Assembly: GCA_947505055.1 (NCBI GenBank)
Contig: CANNLO010000114.1
Coordinates: 1 to 12,422 of the forward strand
DNA: 12,422 bases
Source of the DNA: Methylococcaceae bacterium
GTDB lineage: Bacteria > Pseudomonadota > Gammaproteobacteria > Methylococcales > Methylomonadaceae
Direction of reading: 5' to 3'
Position numbers and translations under genes: made by a program. A model generated the notes under the pieces. The model saw nothing but the letters and a program-made list of their open reading frames with translations. It did not search any database and was not told the origin of the DNA. Positions within the stretch are counted from its first letter, which is position 1. Every line of letters begins with the position of its first letter. Below, one piece after another: positions 1 to 7,231 of this stretch.

Positions 1-1593
1 ACCTACCCAGACCTTATGTTTGATGAAGATTTTTTAAAAGAATTCATCGGCTCTTTTCCATGGATGATGCATGAACATCGACCTGGCGTAGATTTTGTCA
101 AACTAGCCTGGGATAGCAAAGATTTTGAACTTGAAAGTGAAAAAGACACAGGACTAGTTGAGATTGAAGATTTAAAAACTTCATTATCAGATTTAGATGA
201 ACACGTCCAAAGGGATAAAAATAGAGTAAATCTAGCAGATAAAGAGAAAAAATCAGTTTCTTATATCTCAGGATTAAACTATCAGGAAGGACCGCCAAAT
301 TTCAAAAATCATAGCTTGCACAACGGAGTCGTCGTCCAAAAACAGCGATCTGGCGCTTTGATTGTGAGTCTAAAAAACTCATGGTACGGGGAAATACCAA
401 AATTTAGCACTCAAAAAGCTGAAGCATTAGGACTTGAAATCTTAGACGTGGGTGACGAAGTAGAAGTTGAAGTATGGAGAATAAAGTACTCAAACGAAGA
501 AAAGGCATATTCGATATCACTAGCTCAAAAGGAGCTAGCGGATGCCAATTGGCTAGAAGTTGAAAAACACCACCCACTAGGCTCTAAGGTGAATGCCGAA
601 ACATATGCACAACTTGGATCTTATATTGCAGTTCAACTAGAAGACAGAGTGTTAGGATTTGTGCCTTACAATCAGGTGCAATGGTGGATACAGTCAAAAG
701 GAATTCAATCTGAAGATGTACTGGGAATCAAGGTCGAATTGACTGTTGTTGATTACAACAACAAAAACAGAAATTTGCAGCTTGAAATAGAAAATTACAA
801 AAAGCACTTTGATCAACTGCTAACAAAAGACTTGCAAAAAGGCATGGAAGTTGAAGGTACTGTTGTTAGGCTGGTTAATAAGTATGCATTGGTTCAGTTA
901 GATTCTGGCTTTAGTGCAATGCTGCATAGCTACAACTGCTGGGGTAAGCAAATGCCAATCATAGGTGACAGAATCTTGGCGCAAATACTTAACGTAGATT
1001 CAAATGTTACAACAATCGAGATTGGTTTTAAACCGCCAGAGGGCATGGCACAATGTTTCTCAGCTATAGTCCCAAGCGATAAGAATTGGGAGTTATTTGA
1101 AAAGAATCACTTTGAAGGTGAGGTCGTACAAGTCCAAGTTCGAGAAAAGGTCAATTATGGGGTAATTGGGGTTATGGAGGACGGCACAATAGGATTACTC
1201 CATCGCTCAGAAATTGATTGGGTAAAAGATACTGAAAGCGCTCTAGCTTCCCTGAAAATAGCTGACATTATTAAGGTTAAAATCATCGGCATTAAAAGTA
1301 GTACTAAACGTGTATTCTTTAGCATTAAATCTCTGAAACCACATCCATTAGATGACCCAAAAATACGGATAGCCGTTAATGAATGTTACATTGGAGTTAT
1401 ATCGAAACTAATGGATTACGGCTATTTTGTGCATTTGCCATTTGGAACGGATGGGTTAATTCATAACACAAGTAACCCTGATTCAATTATCTTCAGTAAA
1501 GGTGATATCGTGCACGTCTATATTAAAGATATAGACACAGAAAGAAAGCGAATCGGGCTGTCACTTTCGCCAGTTGACTCAGAAAAGCCTTAA
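1..1593 (+). CDS. S1-repeat RNA-binding protein, five tandem S1/OB domains (left-truncated)
   Basis: This is a probable RNA-binding protein built from tandem S1 (OB-fold) repeats. Counting from the ATG at 16, S1-like units lie at about residues 100-172, 187-258, 273-338, 365-440 and 455-518. Their 86-92 aa spacing is like that of ribosomal protein S1. The last two are the most canonical (YGVIGVMEDGTIGLLHRSE; GYFVHLPFGTDGLIHN). Residues 1-90 are acidic and unrecognised. The frame is open to base 1 and the ATG at 16 has no Shine-Dalgarno sequence (ACCTACCCAGACCTT precedes it), so the true start probably lies left of the window and the total length is unknown. It ends with TAA and the DUF4236 gene follows 73 bp later. 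The repeats are too diverged and too few to call it housekeeping rpsA (six S1 domains). A paralogue or an accessory RNA-binding or translation factor is more likely. The S1 call is solid; the cellular role is not known. Confidence 0.8.
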   Translation, partial: TYPDLMFDEDFLKEFIGSFPWMMHEHRPGVDFVKLAWDSKDFELESEKDTGLVEIEDLKTSLSDLDEHVQRDKNRVNLADKEKKSVSYISGLNYQEGPPNFKNHSLHNGVVVQKQRSGALIVSLKNSWYGEIPKFSTQKAEALGLEILDVGDEVEVEVWRIKYSNEEKAYSISLAQKELADANWLEVEKHHPLGSKVNAETYAQLGSYIAVQLEDRVLGFVPYNQVQWWIQSKGIQSEDVLGIKVELTVVDYNNKNRNLQLEIENYKKHFDQLLTKDLQKGMEVEGTVVRLVNKYALVQLDSGFSAMLHSYNCWGKQMPIIGDRILAQILNVDSNVTTIEIGFKPPEGMAQCFSAIVPSDKNWELFEKNHFEGEVVQVQVREKVNYGVIGVMEDGTIGLLHRSEIDWVKDTESALASLKIADIIKVKIIGIKSSTKRVFFSIKSLKPHPLDDPKIRIAVNECYIGVISKLMDYGYFVHLPFGTDGLIHNTSNPDSIIFSKGDIVHVYIKDIDTERKRIGLSLSPVDSEKP

Positions 1594-1651
1594 TGTCATG
1601 AAGATCTAGCTGGCCAAAACACAATGTTCATCGCAAATTACAGGCTTAAAC

Positions 1652-1656
1652 AAGGA
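1652..1656 (+). promoter_or_regulatory. Ribosome binding site of the DUF4236 gene
   Basis: AAGGA sits 10 bases before the ATG at 1667 and supports that start codon. Confidence 0.6.
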
Positions 1657-1666
1657 CTTCTAATTT

Positions 1667-1969
1667 ATGGGCTTCCGTTTTCAGAAACGTATAAGGTTGT
1701 TTAAAGGTTTAACTTTCAATTTAAGTAAGACGGGCACATCTTGGACCATTGGTGGACGTGGTGCTTCGGTTAACATCAAGGATGGTAAAGCTACTGGTAA
1801 TGTCGGCATTCCAGGCACAGGGTTGTCTTACCGTAGCAGATTGACTAACAGTACAAATATACCTGAAACAGAATCGCCGATTGATGACAAAGGTAGTTCT
1901 GGATTGGGAACTATCATCGTAGTTATTGCATTAATTGCACTTGGTTATTTTATTGGCAAGGTAACTTAG
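1667..1969 (+). CDS. DUF4236 domain small membrane protein
   Basis: This is a 100-aa protein. Residues 1-58 match the DUF4236 pattern: an FRFQKRIRLFKGL start, then NLSKTGTSWTIGGRG, then the glycine-rich end GIPGTGLSYR. A polar linker (about 59-78) leads to one hydrophobic helix (about 79-96, GLGTIIVVIALIALGYFIG), so it is probably anchored in the inner membrane by its C-terminus. The start is supported by AAGGA 10 bases upstream. It lies 73 bp after the S1-repeat gene on the same strand, with no obvious terminator between, so the two may be co-transcribed. DUF4236 proteins have no established function and are often found in accessory DNA. Membership of the downstream system is unlikely, because a 193-bp gap with its own promoter signals separates them. 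Confidence 0.82.
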   Translation: MGFRFQKRIRLFKGLTFNLSKTGTSWTIGGRGASVNIKDGKATGNVGIPGTGLSYRSRLTNSTNIPETESPIDDKGSSGLGTIIVVIALIALGYFIGKVT

Positions 1970-2022
1970 ACATTATTGCTATCCCTATTACCACAACCAA
2001 CTTTACAAACGTCTAAAATATA

Positions 2023-2041
2023 TTAACTATCAATTAGTTAA
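2023..2041. repeat. Inverted repeat TTAACTA-N5-TAGTTAA
   Basis: The 7-bp arms are perfect and are separated by TCAAT. It lies about 100 bp upstream of the predicted -10. It could be a protein-binding site, but 7-bp AT-only arms can arise by chance in such AT-rich DNA. Confidence 0.35.
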
Positions 2042-2104
2042 AGATAATTTACCGTTCAATAATTACAATTCAATTAAATCCAACTTAAATCTACCATTTA
2101 GTTC

Positions 2105-2123
2105 ACTGGAGACTTTCTCCAGT
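2105..2123. promoter_or_regulatory. Perfect inverted repeat ACTGGAGA-CTT-TCTCCAGT, candidate operator
   Basis: The 8-bp arms are perfect with a 3-base centre. The dyad ends directly before the extended -10 (2124-2132), so it fills the -35/-10 spacer, where a repressor would block RNA polymerase. It is also the only GC-containing dyad in the AT-rich gap. An alternative reading is a terminator hairpin for the upstream DUF4236 gene, but the following bases (TGTTATAATTAC) are not a U-tract, so operator is preferred. Confidence 0.5.
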
Positions 2124-2132
2124 TGTTATAAT
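2124..2132 (+). promoter_or_regulatory. Extended -10 promoter element of the DUF4007 operon
   Basis: TGTTATAAT matches the extended -10 consensus TGnTATAAT at every defined position. The best -35 candidate is TTCACT at 2102-2107 (4 of 6 matches to TTGACA) with a long 19-bp spacer, which fits an extended -10 promoter that does not need a good -35. Transcription would start near 2139, giving a leader of only about 24 bases before the ATG at 2163. Confidence 0.55.
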
Positions 2133-2157
2133 TACATTTATTAAAGTCAATGTAATT
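2130..2157. promoter_or_regulatory. Inverted repeat AATTACATT-N10-AATGTAATT over -10 and start site
   Basis: The 9-bp arms are perfect with centres 19 bp apart, roughly two helical turns, as expected for a dimeric repressor binding one face of DNA. The dyad overlaps the -10 element, the predicted transcription start and the region where a ribosome binding site should be. The left half recurs as a direct copy at 2061-2069 with its last base unpaired to consensus (AATTACAAT). It is AT-rich, so chance cannot be excluded. Confidence 0.42.
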
Positions 2158-2162
2158 TAGTC

Positions 2163-3083
2163 ATGCAAACGAAAAAATTATCTGAAAAAAAACCACATTT
2201 CTCAGGGCATGAAACATTCCCATTGAGGCAACTTTGGCTAAAGAAAGCCTTTAGAGCGGTTGAAGAAAACCAAAGAAATGAACTAAAAGATTCAAAAGGA
2301 ATTTTTTCAGACGAACAGGCGATTGTTAGGTTCGGGGTTGGTAAAAATATGGTGTCAGCAATCCGACATTGGGCTCTAGCATGCGGAATCATTGAGGGCG
2401 ACGAGTCGGCAGGATACAAAACGACATCTCTCGGAAACCAAGTTTTTGGTGAAAATGGATTGGATCCATATCAAGAACATCCAACAACCGCATGGTTAAT
2501 TCACTGGAATTTAGCTGGCGTCGGAAGACGCTCAACCACTTGGTCCTGGCTTTTAAATCATGTTATTGAGCCTAAGATGGACTCGGATCACTTGTTAAGT
2601 GGCCTACAAAACTACGCTAAAAGTATCAACTACAAGGTAGCTAGCGCCACTCTTAAAAGGGATCTTGAATGTTGCTTGCGATGTTATGTTCCTAGAGTAG
2701 CGGATGATTCACCAGAAGAAATTTCTGATTCAGTTCTTGGAGAACTTGGACTAATACAGCAAACCGGGCGTGGTGTTTTTGAGTTTAAGCGTGGTGCAAA
2801 ACCGTCTTTGAATGATAGTTTATTTGCATACTGCTTAATCAGTTTCTGGGAAAGCTACTCACCTACCACCCAAACACTAACTTTCGAAGCTATTGCTCAC
2901 GAATATGGTTCGCCGGGAAGAGTATTTAAATTAGATGAAGCAAGTGTAGCTGAGAGAGTACAAGCTCTTAATGAAGTTACAAAAGGTCAGTTGATTTGGT
3001 CGGATACTGCAGGGATGCGACAAGTAATTAGAACTAGTCTAAAAGACAATAAAGAGAAGTTGTTGAGTAATGCATATGATTGA
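2163..3083 (+). CDS. DUF4007 family protein, first gene of putative DNA-modification operon
   Basis: This 306-aa protein has the usual DUF4007 length. It carries the family's N-terminal signature FSGHETFPLRQLWLKKAF (residues 13-30), a helix-turn-helix-like stretch (about 55-75, RFGVGKNMVSAIRHWALACG), a cysteine patch LECCLRCYVP (about 173-182) and the C-terminal ELGLIQ...LNDSLFAYCLISFW region. DUF4007 is repeatedly found beside PAPS-reductase/DndC-like genes in DNA sulfur modification and other defence loci, but its biochemical role is not established. The wHTH-like segment suggests DNA binding, as a regulator or a target-recognition subunit (inference). ATG 2163 is the only usable start: an in-frame TAA lies at 2142-2144. 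It lacks a Shine-Dalgarno sequence. The 3' end overlaps the ATPase start, so translation is probably coupled. Confidence 0.85.
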   Translation: MQTKKLSEKKPHFSGHETFPLRQLWLKKAFRAVEENQRNELKDSKGIFSDEQAIVRFGVGKNMVSAIRHWALACGIIEGDESAGYKTTSLGNQVFGENGLDPYQEHPTTAWLIHWNLAGVGRRSTTWSWLLNHVIEPKMDSDHLLSGLQNYAKSINYKVASATLKRDLECCLRCYVPRVADDSPEEISDSVLGELGLIQQTGRGVFEFKRGAKPSLNDSLFAYCLISFWESYSPTTQTLTFEAIAHEYGSPGRVFKLDEASVAERVQALNEVTKGQLIWSDTAGMRQVIRTSLKDNKEKLLSNAYD

Positions 3084-6000
3084 TAAATTAGAAAAGAATG
3101 TAACAGTATCAAGGCAATTTTTGAGATCAGTTAACCTAGAGGCCGATCTAGGAAGGAGTGATGCGTTACATGGTTACATTTGCCAAGATACAGCCACAGA
3201 GCTCATTAAGACAATGGCTCACCACATTAATCGTACACACCAAAGAGCATTTACTTGGACGGGACCATACGGCGGCGGAAAGTCTTCCTTAGCATTAATG
3301 CTAGCTTCGATCGTATCCCCAAACAATATATTAAGGCAACAAGCTAAGGACTTGTTAGGTCAAGTTATCGATGAGGATGTTGAACTAGCATGGAAAGCAA
3401 GCGCAGAGGGCTGGCTGGTAATTCCTGTAGTTGGAAAAAGAGATAGCGTAGTTACGGCAATTTCAATGGCGCTAGACAAAATAAATAACACCAAAACTAA
3501 GCGGCCAAAATCTAAGGATACAATTTTAAGACTGCAAGCAGAAGCTGAGCTAAGAAAAAATGACGGCGTTTTACTTGTTCTGGATGAGCTAGGTAAGTTT
3601 CTTGAATCTGCAGCCCTAACAGGTGAGGATGTTTACTTTTATCAAGAGTTAGCTGAGGCTGCAAGCCGTAGCAACGGAAAGTTAATTATCGTTGGAATTC
3701 TTCATCAGGCATTCGAACAATATGCCACAAAACTTGGAAGAGACGCCCGTGATGAGTGGGCTAAAATTCAAGGCCGTTACATAGACATTCCTTTAATTGT
3801 AAGAACTGATGAGGTTATAGAACTTGTAGGCAGAGCAATTGAAAAACAGAACTCAAGCTCTTCATTTAACGTAACTGAAAACCTTGCTGAGATTGTTACG
3901 GGCGTGATCTCAAAGAGAAAGCTAAACGCTCCAAGAAATCTTAAAAACTCATTAATTAATTGCTGGCCAATTCATCCAGTAACCTCTGTTTTACTGGGCC
4001 CAATATCTAGAAAAAGGTTTAGTCAGAACGAACGTAGCGTCTTCGGCTTTCTTGCCTCTGCTGAGCCGCTTGGCTTCACAAGCTTCCTAAAAACCACTCC
4101 TGATGACGGCAATTCTTTTTATGCACCTTATATGTACTGGGACTACCTAAAAGCGAATATGGAGCAGGCTATTCACGCCTCTTCAGACGGCCATATATGG
4201 GCATCTGCAATTGATGCAATTGAAAGAGCCGAGGCACGCAGCAGCTGTACTGAAGTCCACGTTAAACTTGCCAAAACCATAGCCCTAATAGATATGTTTA
4301 AAGCCGGATCTGGTTTAGCGGCTGAAGACGCCTTGATTGAAATTTGCATTGAACTTACACCTAAAGAGGAAATACGCACAGCTCTCGAAGATCTAGCAAG
4401 GTGGACTGTTATAGCCTTTAGGAAGCATTTAAATGCTTGGACAATATACTCTGGTAGTGACTTTGATATAGATTCTGCAGTAAATCAAGCTAGGTCAGAA
4501 CTTGGGGAAATTGATGTCAAACAACTTGTGGAACTCGCAGAGTTAAATCCCGTTGTTGCTAAACGCCATTTTCACGAAACAGGAACCTTACGTTGGCTCG
4601 GTCGCTCTTTAATACATACAGATAAGATAGAAAGTTACTTAAATGACTTTACAGGGAAACCTGGATCTGCTGGTGAATTTATACTTATCATTCCAAGTTC
4701 TAACTTCAGCTCAAAACAAAATACTAAACTTCTTCAAGAGCTATCCGAACAACATGATGGGTTCCCAATAGTACTTGGTCATGTAAGTAGCCCAGAAAAA
4801 GTCTATGAGCTAGGCATGGAGCTATCCGCACTTGAGCTTGTTCAAAAGACTAGAAGGGAACTTGATGGTGATGCAGTAGCAAGAAAAGAAATAAGCGGAC
4901 GAATTTCTGTGGTAAAAACAGAATTAGCTGATGAGTTAAAGAATGCGTTTGATTCCGCTAGCTGGTATCACTCTGGGCAAGAAATAAAAGGAAATAATGG
5001 ATTTACCTTGTCTGCAATGGCAAGTAAATTGGTTGAGGAGAGCTATTACCAAACTCCTAGAGTCTATAACGAGCTAATAAACAGGGAGTCAATTTCTTCT
5101 AACGTAGTAAAAGCAAGAAGAGACCTAATGTATAGAATGCTGGCAGGAACTGGCCAACAAAGGTTGGGTTACAGTGGGTTTTCAGCAGACGCAGGTTTGT
5201 TTTATACGGTAATAGAAGATAATAATTTATATCAATTAGTCGGGGATGAGTGGGTATTCAATATAAACGAACAGGCAGAGTCTCAGCTGAGTCCTTTATG
5301 GGCTGCCGCTGACAAACTATTCAAAGGTAGCGAAAAATCAGTCCCACTAAGCCAACTCTATGAAGTTTGGCAATCTGCACCAATTGGCGCAAGACGTGGG
5401 GTGCTACCTATATTTGCCTTAGTCTACTTCCTGTCGAACAGGCACAGCTTAAGTTTATATATAGAAAACAATTTTATTCCAGACCTAACAGAAGCATATC
5501 TAGATGAGTGGATGCAAGACACAAAGCGCGTTGCTTTTAAATATGTAGAAATAGGTAAGGACAGAAAGGAATTACTCAAATCACTTAGCAATTCATTAAG
5601 TAAGAAGCTAGGGAGGGCTGTTGCCCCAACGCCACTCGAATCCGCCAGAGGATTAGTTAACTTGATCGCAAACTTACCAAGTTGGACTAAAAGAACCACC
5701 TGCGTTTCCGCCGAAGCCCAAGAGCTCCGTAGATTGATTCTTAAAGCAAACGACCCGTACAAGGTTCTGTTTTTTGATTTACCTATCATTTTAAAAATAA
5801 CGGATGAGGTAAAATTAATAGATAAGATTACGAAACTCACAGAAGAGCTTCAAATAGCCTACCCTAAAATGACAAAGGGACTAGAGGCTGTATTATTTAA
5901 AGCATTGGACCATAAAGGCGATCTAGAAATTTTAAGAAAAAGAGCGGAGTCAATCAAAGTAATATCAGGGGACTTCAAAATTGATGGTTTTATTGCCAAC

Positions 6001-6387
6001 TTATCAGTCATAAAAGACGATCAAGCAAGCCTGGAAGGCATACTAGCAACCACCGTGCGTAAGAACCCCAGAGACTGGGTAGACAGGGACCAGGAAGCAT
6101 CGATTAATGCGCTGGGTGAAATGTGCGCAAGATTTAGAAAAATCGAGACATTGGGTGTTTTACGTGGAAAGCATTCTGGTAGAAATGCATTTTCTTTCGT
6201 CTACTCTGACCCTGATAAATCGATAATTTCAGAACAATTTGATATATCCGAAGATAGAATCCCAAAACTAAAAGAAATTTCCAAAGAGCTATTAGGTTCA
6301 TTGCGCAAACAAGGGTTAAGTAAAGATGAGATCCTAGCTACATTCGCTGAATGTTGCGAGCAAACAATAGATTGGGAGAGCGAATAA
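3070..6387 (+). CDS. Large P-loop (AAA-like) ATPase of putative defence operon
   Basis: This is a 1105-aa ATPase. Walker A is GPYGGGKS (residues 65-72) and Walker B is LLVLDE (168-173). It is followed by a sensor-like strand KLIIVGILHQAFEQYA (204-219) and EWAKIQGRYIDIPL (229-242), an arrangement seen in large defence ATPases of the BrxC/PglY kind. The remaining roughly 850 residues are mostly helical in character and contain no domain I recognise. No SMC-like coiled coil or zinc hook is visible, so it is not DndD. It probably couples ATP hydrolysis to DNA binding or movement for the modification complex (inference). The start overlaps DUF4007 by 14 bases; a second ATG at 3076 (MIDK...) is an equally possible start. 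The stop overlaps the next ATG by one base (TAATG), so the three genes form one translationally coupled operon. Confidence 0.8.
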   Translation: MHMIDKLEKNVTVSRQFLRSVNLEADLGRSDALHGYICQDTATELIKTMAHHINRTHQRAFTWTGPYGGGKSSLALMLASIVSPNNILRQQAKDLLGQVIDEDVELAWKASAEGWLVIPVVGKRDSVVTAISMALDKINNTKTKRPKSKDTILRLQAEAELRKNDGVLLVLDELGKFLESAALTGEDVYFYQELAEAASRSNGKLIIVGILHQAFEQYATKLGRDARDEWAKIQGRYIDIPLIVRTDEVIELVGRAIEKQNSSSSFNVTENLAEIVTGVISKRKLNAPRNLKNSLINCWPIHPVTSVLLGPISRKRFSQNERSVFGFLASAEPLGFTSFLKTTPDDGNSFYAPYMYWDYLKANMEQAIHASSDGHIWASAIDAIERAEARSSCTEVHVKLAKTIALIDMFKAGSGLAAEDALIEICIELTPKEEIRTALEDLARWTVIAFRKHLNAWTIYSGSDFDIDSAVNQARSELGEIDVKQLVELAELNPVVAKRHFHETGTLRWLGRSLIHTDKIESYLNDFTGKPGSAGEFILIIPSSNFSSKQNTKLLQELSEQHDGFPIVLGHVSSPEKVYELGMELSALELVQKTRRELDGDAVARKEISGRISVVKTELADELKNAFDSASWYHSGQEIKGNNGFTLSAMASKLVEESYYQTPRVYNELINRESISSNVVKARRDLMYRMLAGTGQQRLGYSGFSADAGLFYTVIEDNNLYQLVGDEWVFNINEQAESQLSPLWAAADKLFKGSEKSVPLSQLYEVWQSAPIGARRGVLPIFALVYFLSNRHSLSLYIENNFIPDLTEAYLDEWMQDTKRVAFKYVEIGKDRKELLKSLSNSLSKKLGRAVAPTPLESARGLVNLIANLPSWTKRTTCVSAEAQELRRLILKANDPYKVLFFDLPIILKITDEVKLIDKITKLTEELQIAYPKMTKGLEAVLFKALDHKGDLEILRKRAESIKVISGDFKIDGFIANLSVIKDDQASLEGILATTVRKNPRDWVDRDQEASINALGEMCARFRKIETLGVLRGKHSGRNAFSFVYSDPDKSIISEQFDISEDRIPKLKEISKELLGSLRKQGLSKDEILATFAECCEQTIDWESE
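6374..6378 (+). promoter_or_regulatory. Ribosome binding site fixing the PP-loop gene start
   Basis: GGGAG lies 8 bases before the ATG at 6387, inside the end of the ATPase gene. It favours that start over the in-frame ATG at 6351, which would add 12 residues before the conserved MEKHVLGISGGKDS start. Confidence 0.7.
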
Positions 6388-7223
6388 TGGAAAAACACGT
6401 ACTTGGTATTTCTGGTGGAAAGGATAGCGCAGCCCTCGCGATTTATATGGCACAAAATTACCCAGAACTTGATATAGATTATTTCTTTACGGATACAGGT
6501 GAAGAGTTGCCAGAGGTGTATGAGTTTCTAACAATGCTTGAAGGTCTATTATCAAAGCCTATAACTCGATTAGATCCTCATAGGGACTTTAAATTTTGGC
6601 TGAGGGAATTCCATGACTTTTTACCATCAGCCCAAACGCGATGGTGTACTCAAAAGTTAAAACTAGAGCCTTTTAGGAACTGGGTAAATGTATGGCTGAA
6701 GCAAGACTATAAGGTTTATAGTTACGTCGCAATTCGAGCAGACGAAGATTACCGAGAGGGTTATCGATCAAACAATGAGAATCTAATTATCAAGCTGCCT
6801 TTCAGAGAGGATGGCATTGATAAAGCCGGAGTTTTTGACATTCTGGATGCTTCAGGGATAGGCCTTCCTAAATACTACGACTGGAGATCTAGAAGTGGAT
6901 GCACTTTTTGTTTTTTTCAGCAAAAAATTGAATGGGTAGGCCTTAAAAAACACCATCCAGAAGAATACGAGGCAGCAAAAGCGTTAGAAAAGAATTCAAT
7001 AGAACATGGTTCTCCTTTTACATGGAGTGAAGGAGAGTCTTTAGAGATGCTTGAGCAGCCCGATAGGGTTAAGGAAATTGAAGCGGACTATGAAAAGCGA
7101 GTTGTGCGAAATCAGGCAAAACGAGAGAAGTATGCCAACCCACTTAGAGCTAACTTAATTGATATAGATGACCTATATGATGCAGATGAAGGCAACGGCT
7201 CCTGCAACATTTGTCATAAGTAA
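6387..7223 (+). CDS. PAPS reductase/DndC-like PP-loop sulfurtransferase family protein
   Basis: This is a 278-aa protein of the phosphoadenosine phosphosulfate reductase family. The N-terminal PP-loop SGGKDS (residues 9-14) binds ATP and would adenylate a substrate. TDTGEELPEVYEF (35-47) is typical of DndC/CysH-like enzymes. Cysteines include C87 (RWCTQK), a CxxC pair C172/C175 (GCTFC) and a second pair C273/C276 (CNIC) two residues from the end. They could hold an iron-sulfur cluster and/or carry sulfur. DndC and SspD are the family members that insert sulfur into the DNA backbone. The C-terminal CxxC and the gene context make sulfate assimilation unlikely, and no cysH/cysI/cysJ neighbours are present. 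No cysteine desulfurase is in the window, so a host IscS-type enzyme would have to supply sulfur (inference). The TAATG overlap couples it to the ATPase gene. Confidence 0.85.
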   Translation: MEKHVLGISGGKDSAALAIYMAQNYPELDIDYFFTDTGEELPEVYEFLTMLEGLLSKPITRLDPHRDFKFWLREFHDFLPSAQTRWCTQKLKLEPFRNWVNVWLKQDYKVYSYVAIRADEDYREGYRSNNENLIIKLPFREDGIDKAGVFDILDASGIGLPKYYDWRSRSGCTFCFFQQKIEWVGLKKHHPEEYEAAKALEKNSIEHGSPFTWSEGESLEMLEQPDRVKEIEADYEKRVVRNQAKREKYANPLRANLIDIDDLYDADEGNGSCNICHK

Positions 7224-7231
7224 ACTAGTTT
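7222..7231. repeat. 10-bp palindrome AAACTAGTTT over two convergent stop codons
   Basis: This perfect loop-less palindrome spans most of the TAA of the PP-loop gene, the single spacer base and the TAG of the PLD gene. It runs into a T-tract on the plus strand (7229-7234). The stem is too short and AT-rich to be called a terminator with confidence. It is the only candidate stop signal between the convergent operons. Confidence 0.3.

Larger units (their letters stand above)
1970..2162. other. AT-rich intergenic regulatory region upstream of the DUF4007 operon
   Basis: These 193 bases contain no credible gene on either strand. They hold an extended -10 element, three inverted repeats and a 9-base direct repeat ATAATTACA at 2059-2067 and 2128-2136, the second copy running into the -10 and start region. 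The stretch is far more AT-rich than the flanking genes. It is the obvious control region of the three-gene operon starting at 2163. Confidence 0.7.

Noticed and set aside
2147..2419. 90-aa minus-strand open frame over the DUF4007 start
   Set aside because: It lies opposite the conserved FSGHETF region of DUF4007 and has no family match; it is a shadow frame.
6351..6386. Upstream ATG start for the PP-loop gene
   Set aside because: It would overlap the ATPase gene by 37 bases and add 12 unconserved residues; the GGGAG at 6374-6378 and the TAATG overlap favour ATG 6387.
3070..7223. BREX type 4 locus
   Set aside because: The PAPS-reductase-like protein and large ATPase are reminiscent of BrxP and BrxC, but no PglZ or BrxL is present and DUF4007 is not a BREX core protein.
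6387..7223. Sulfate-assimilation CysH
   Set aside because: The two CxxC pairs including a C-terminal CNIC, and the defence-type neighbours without other cys genes, fit DndC-like proteins better.
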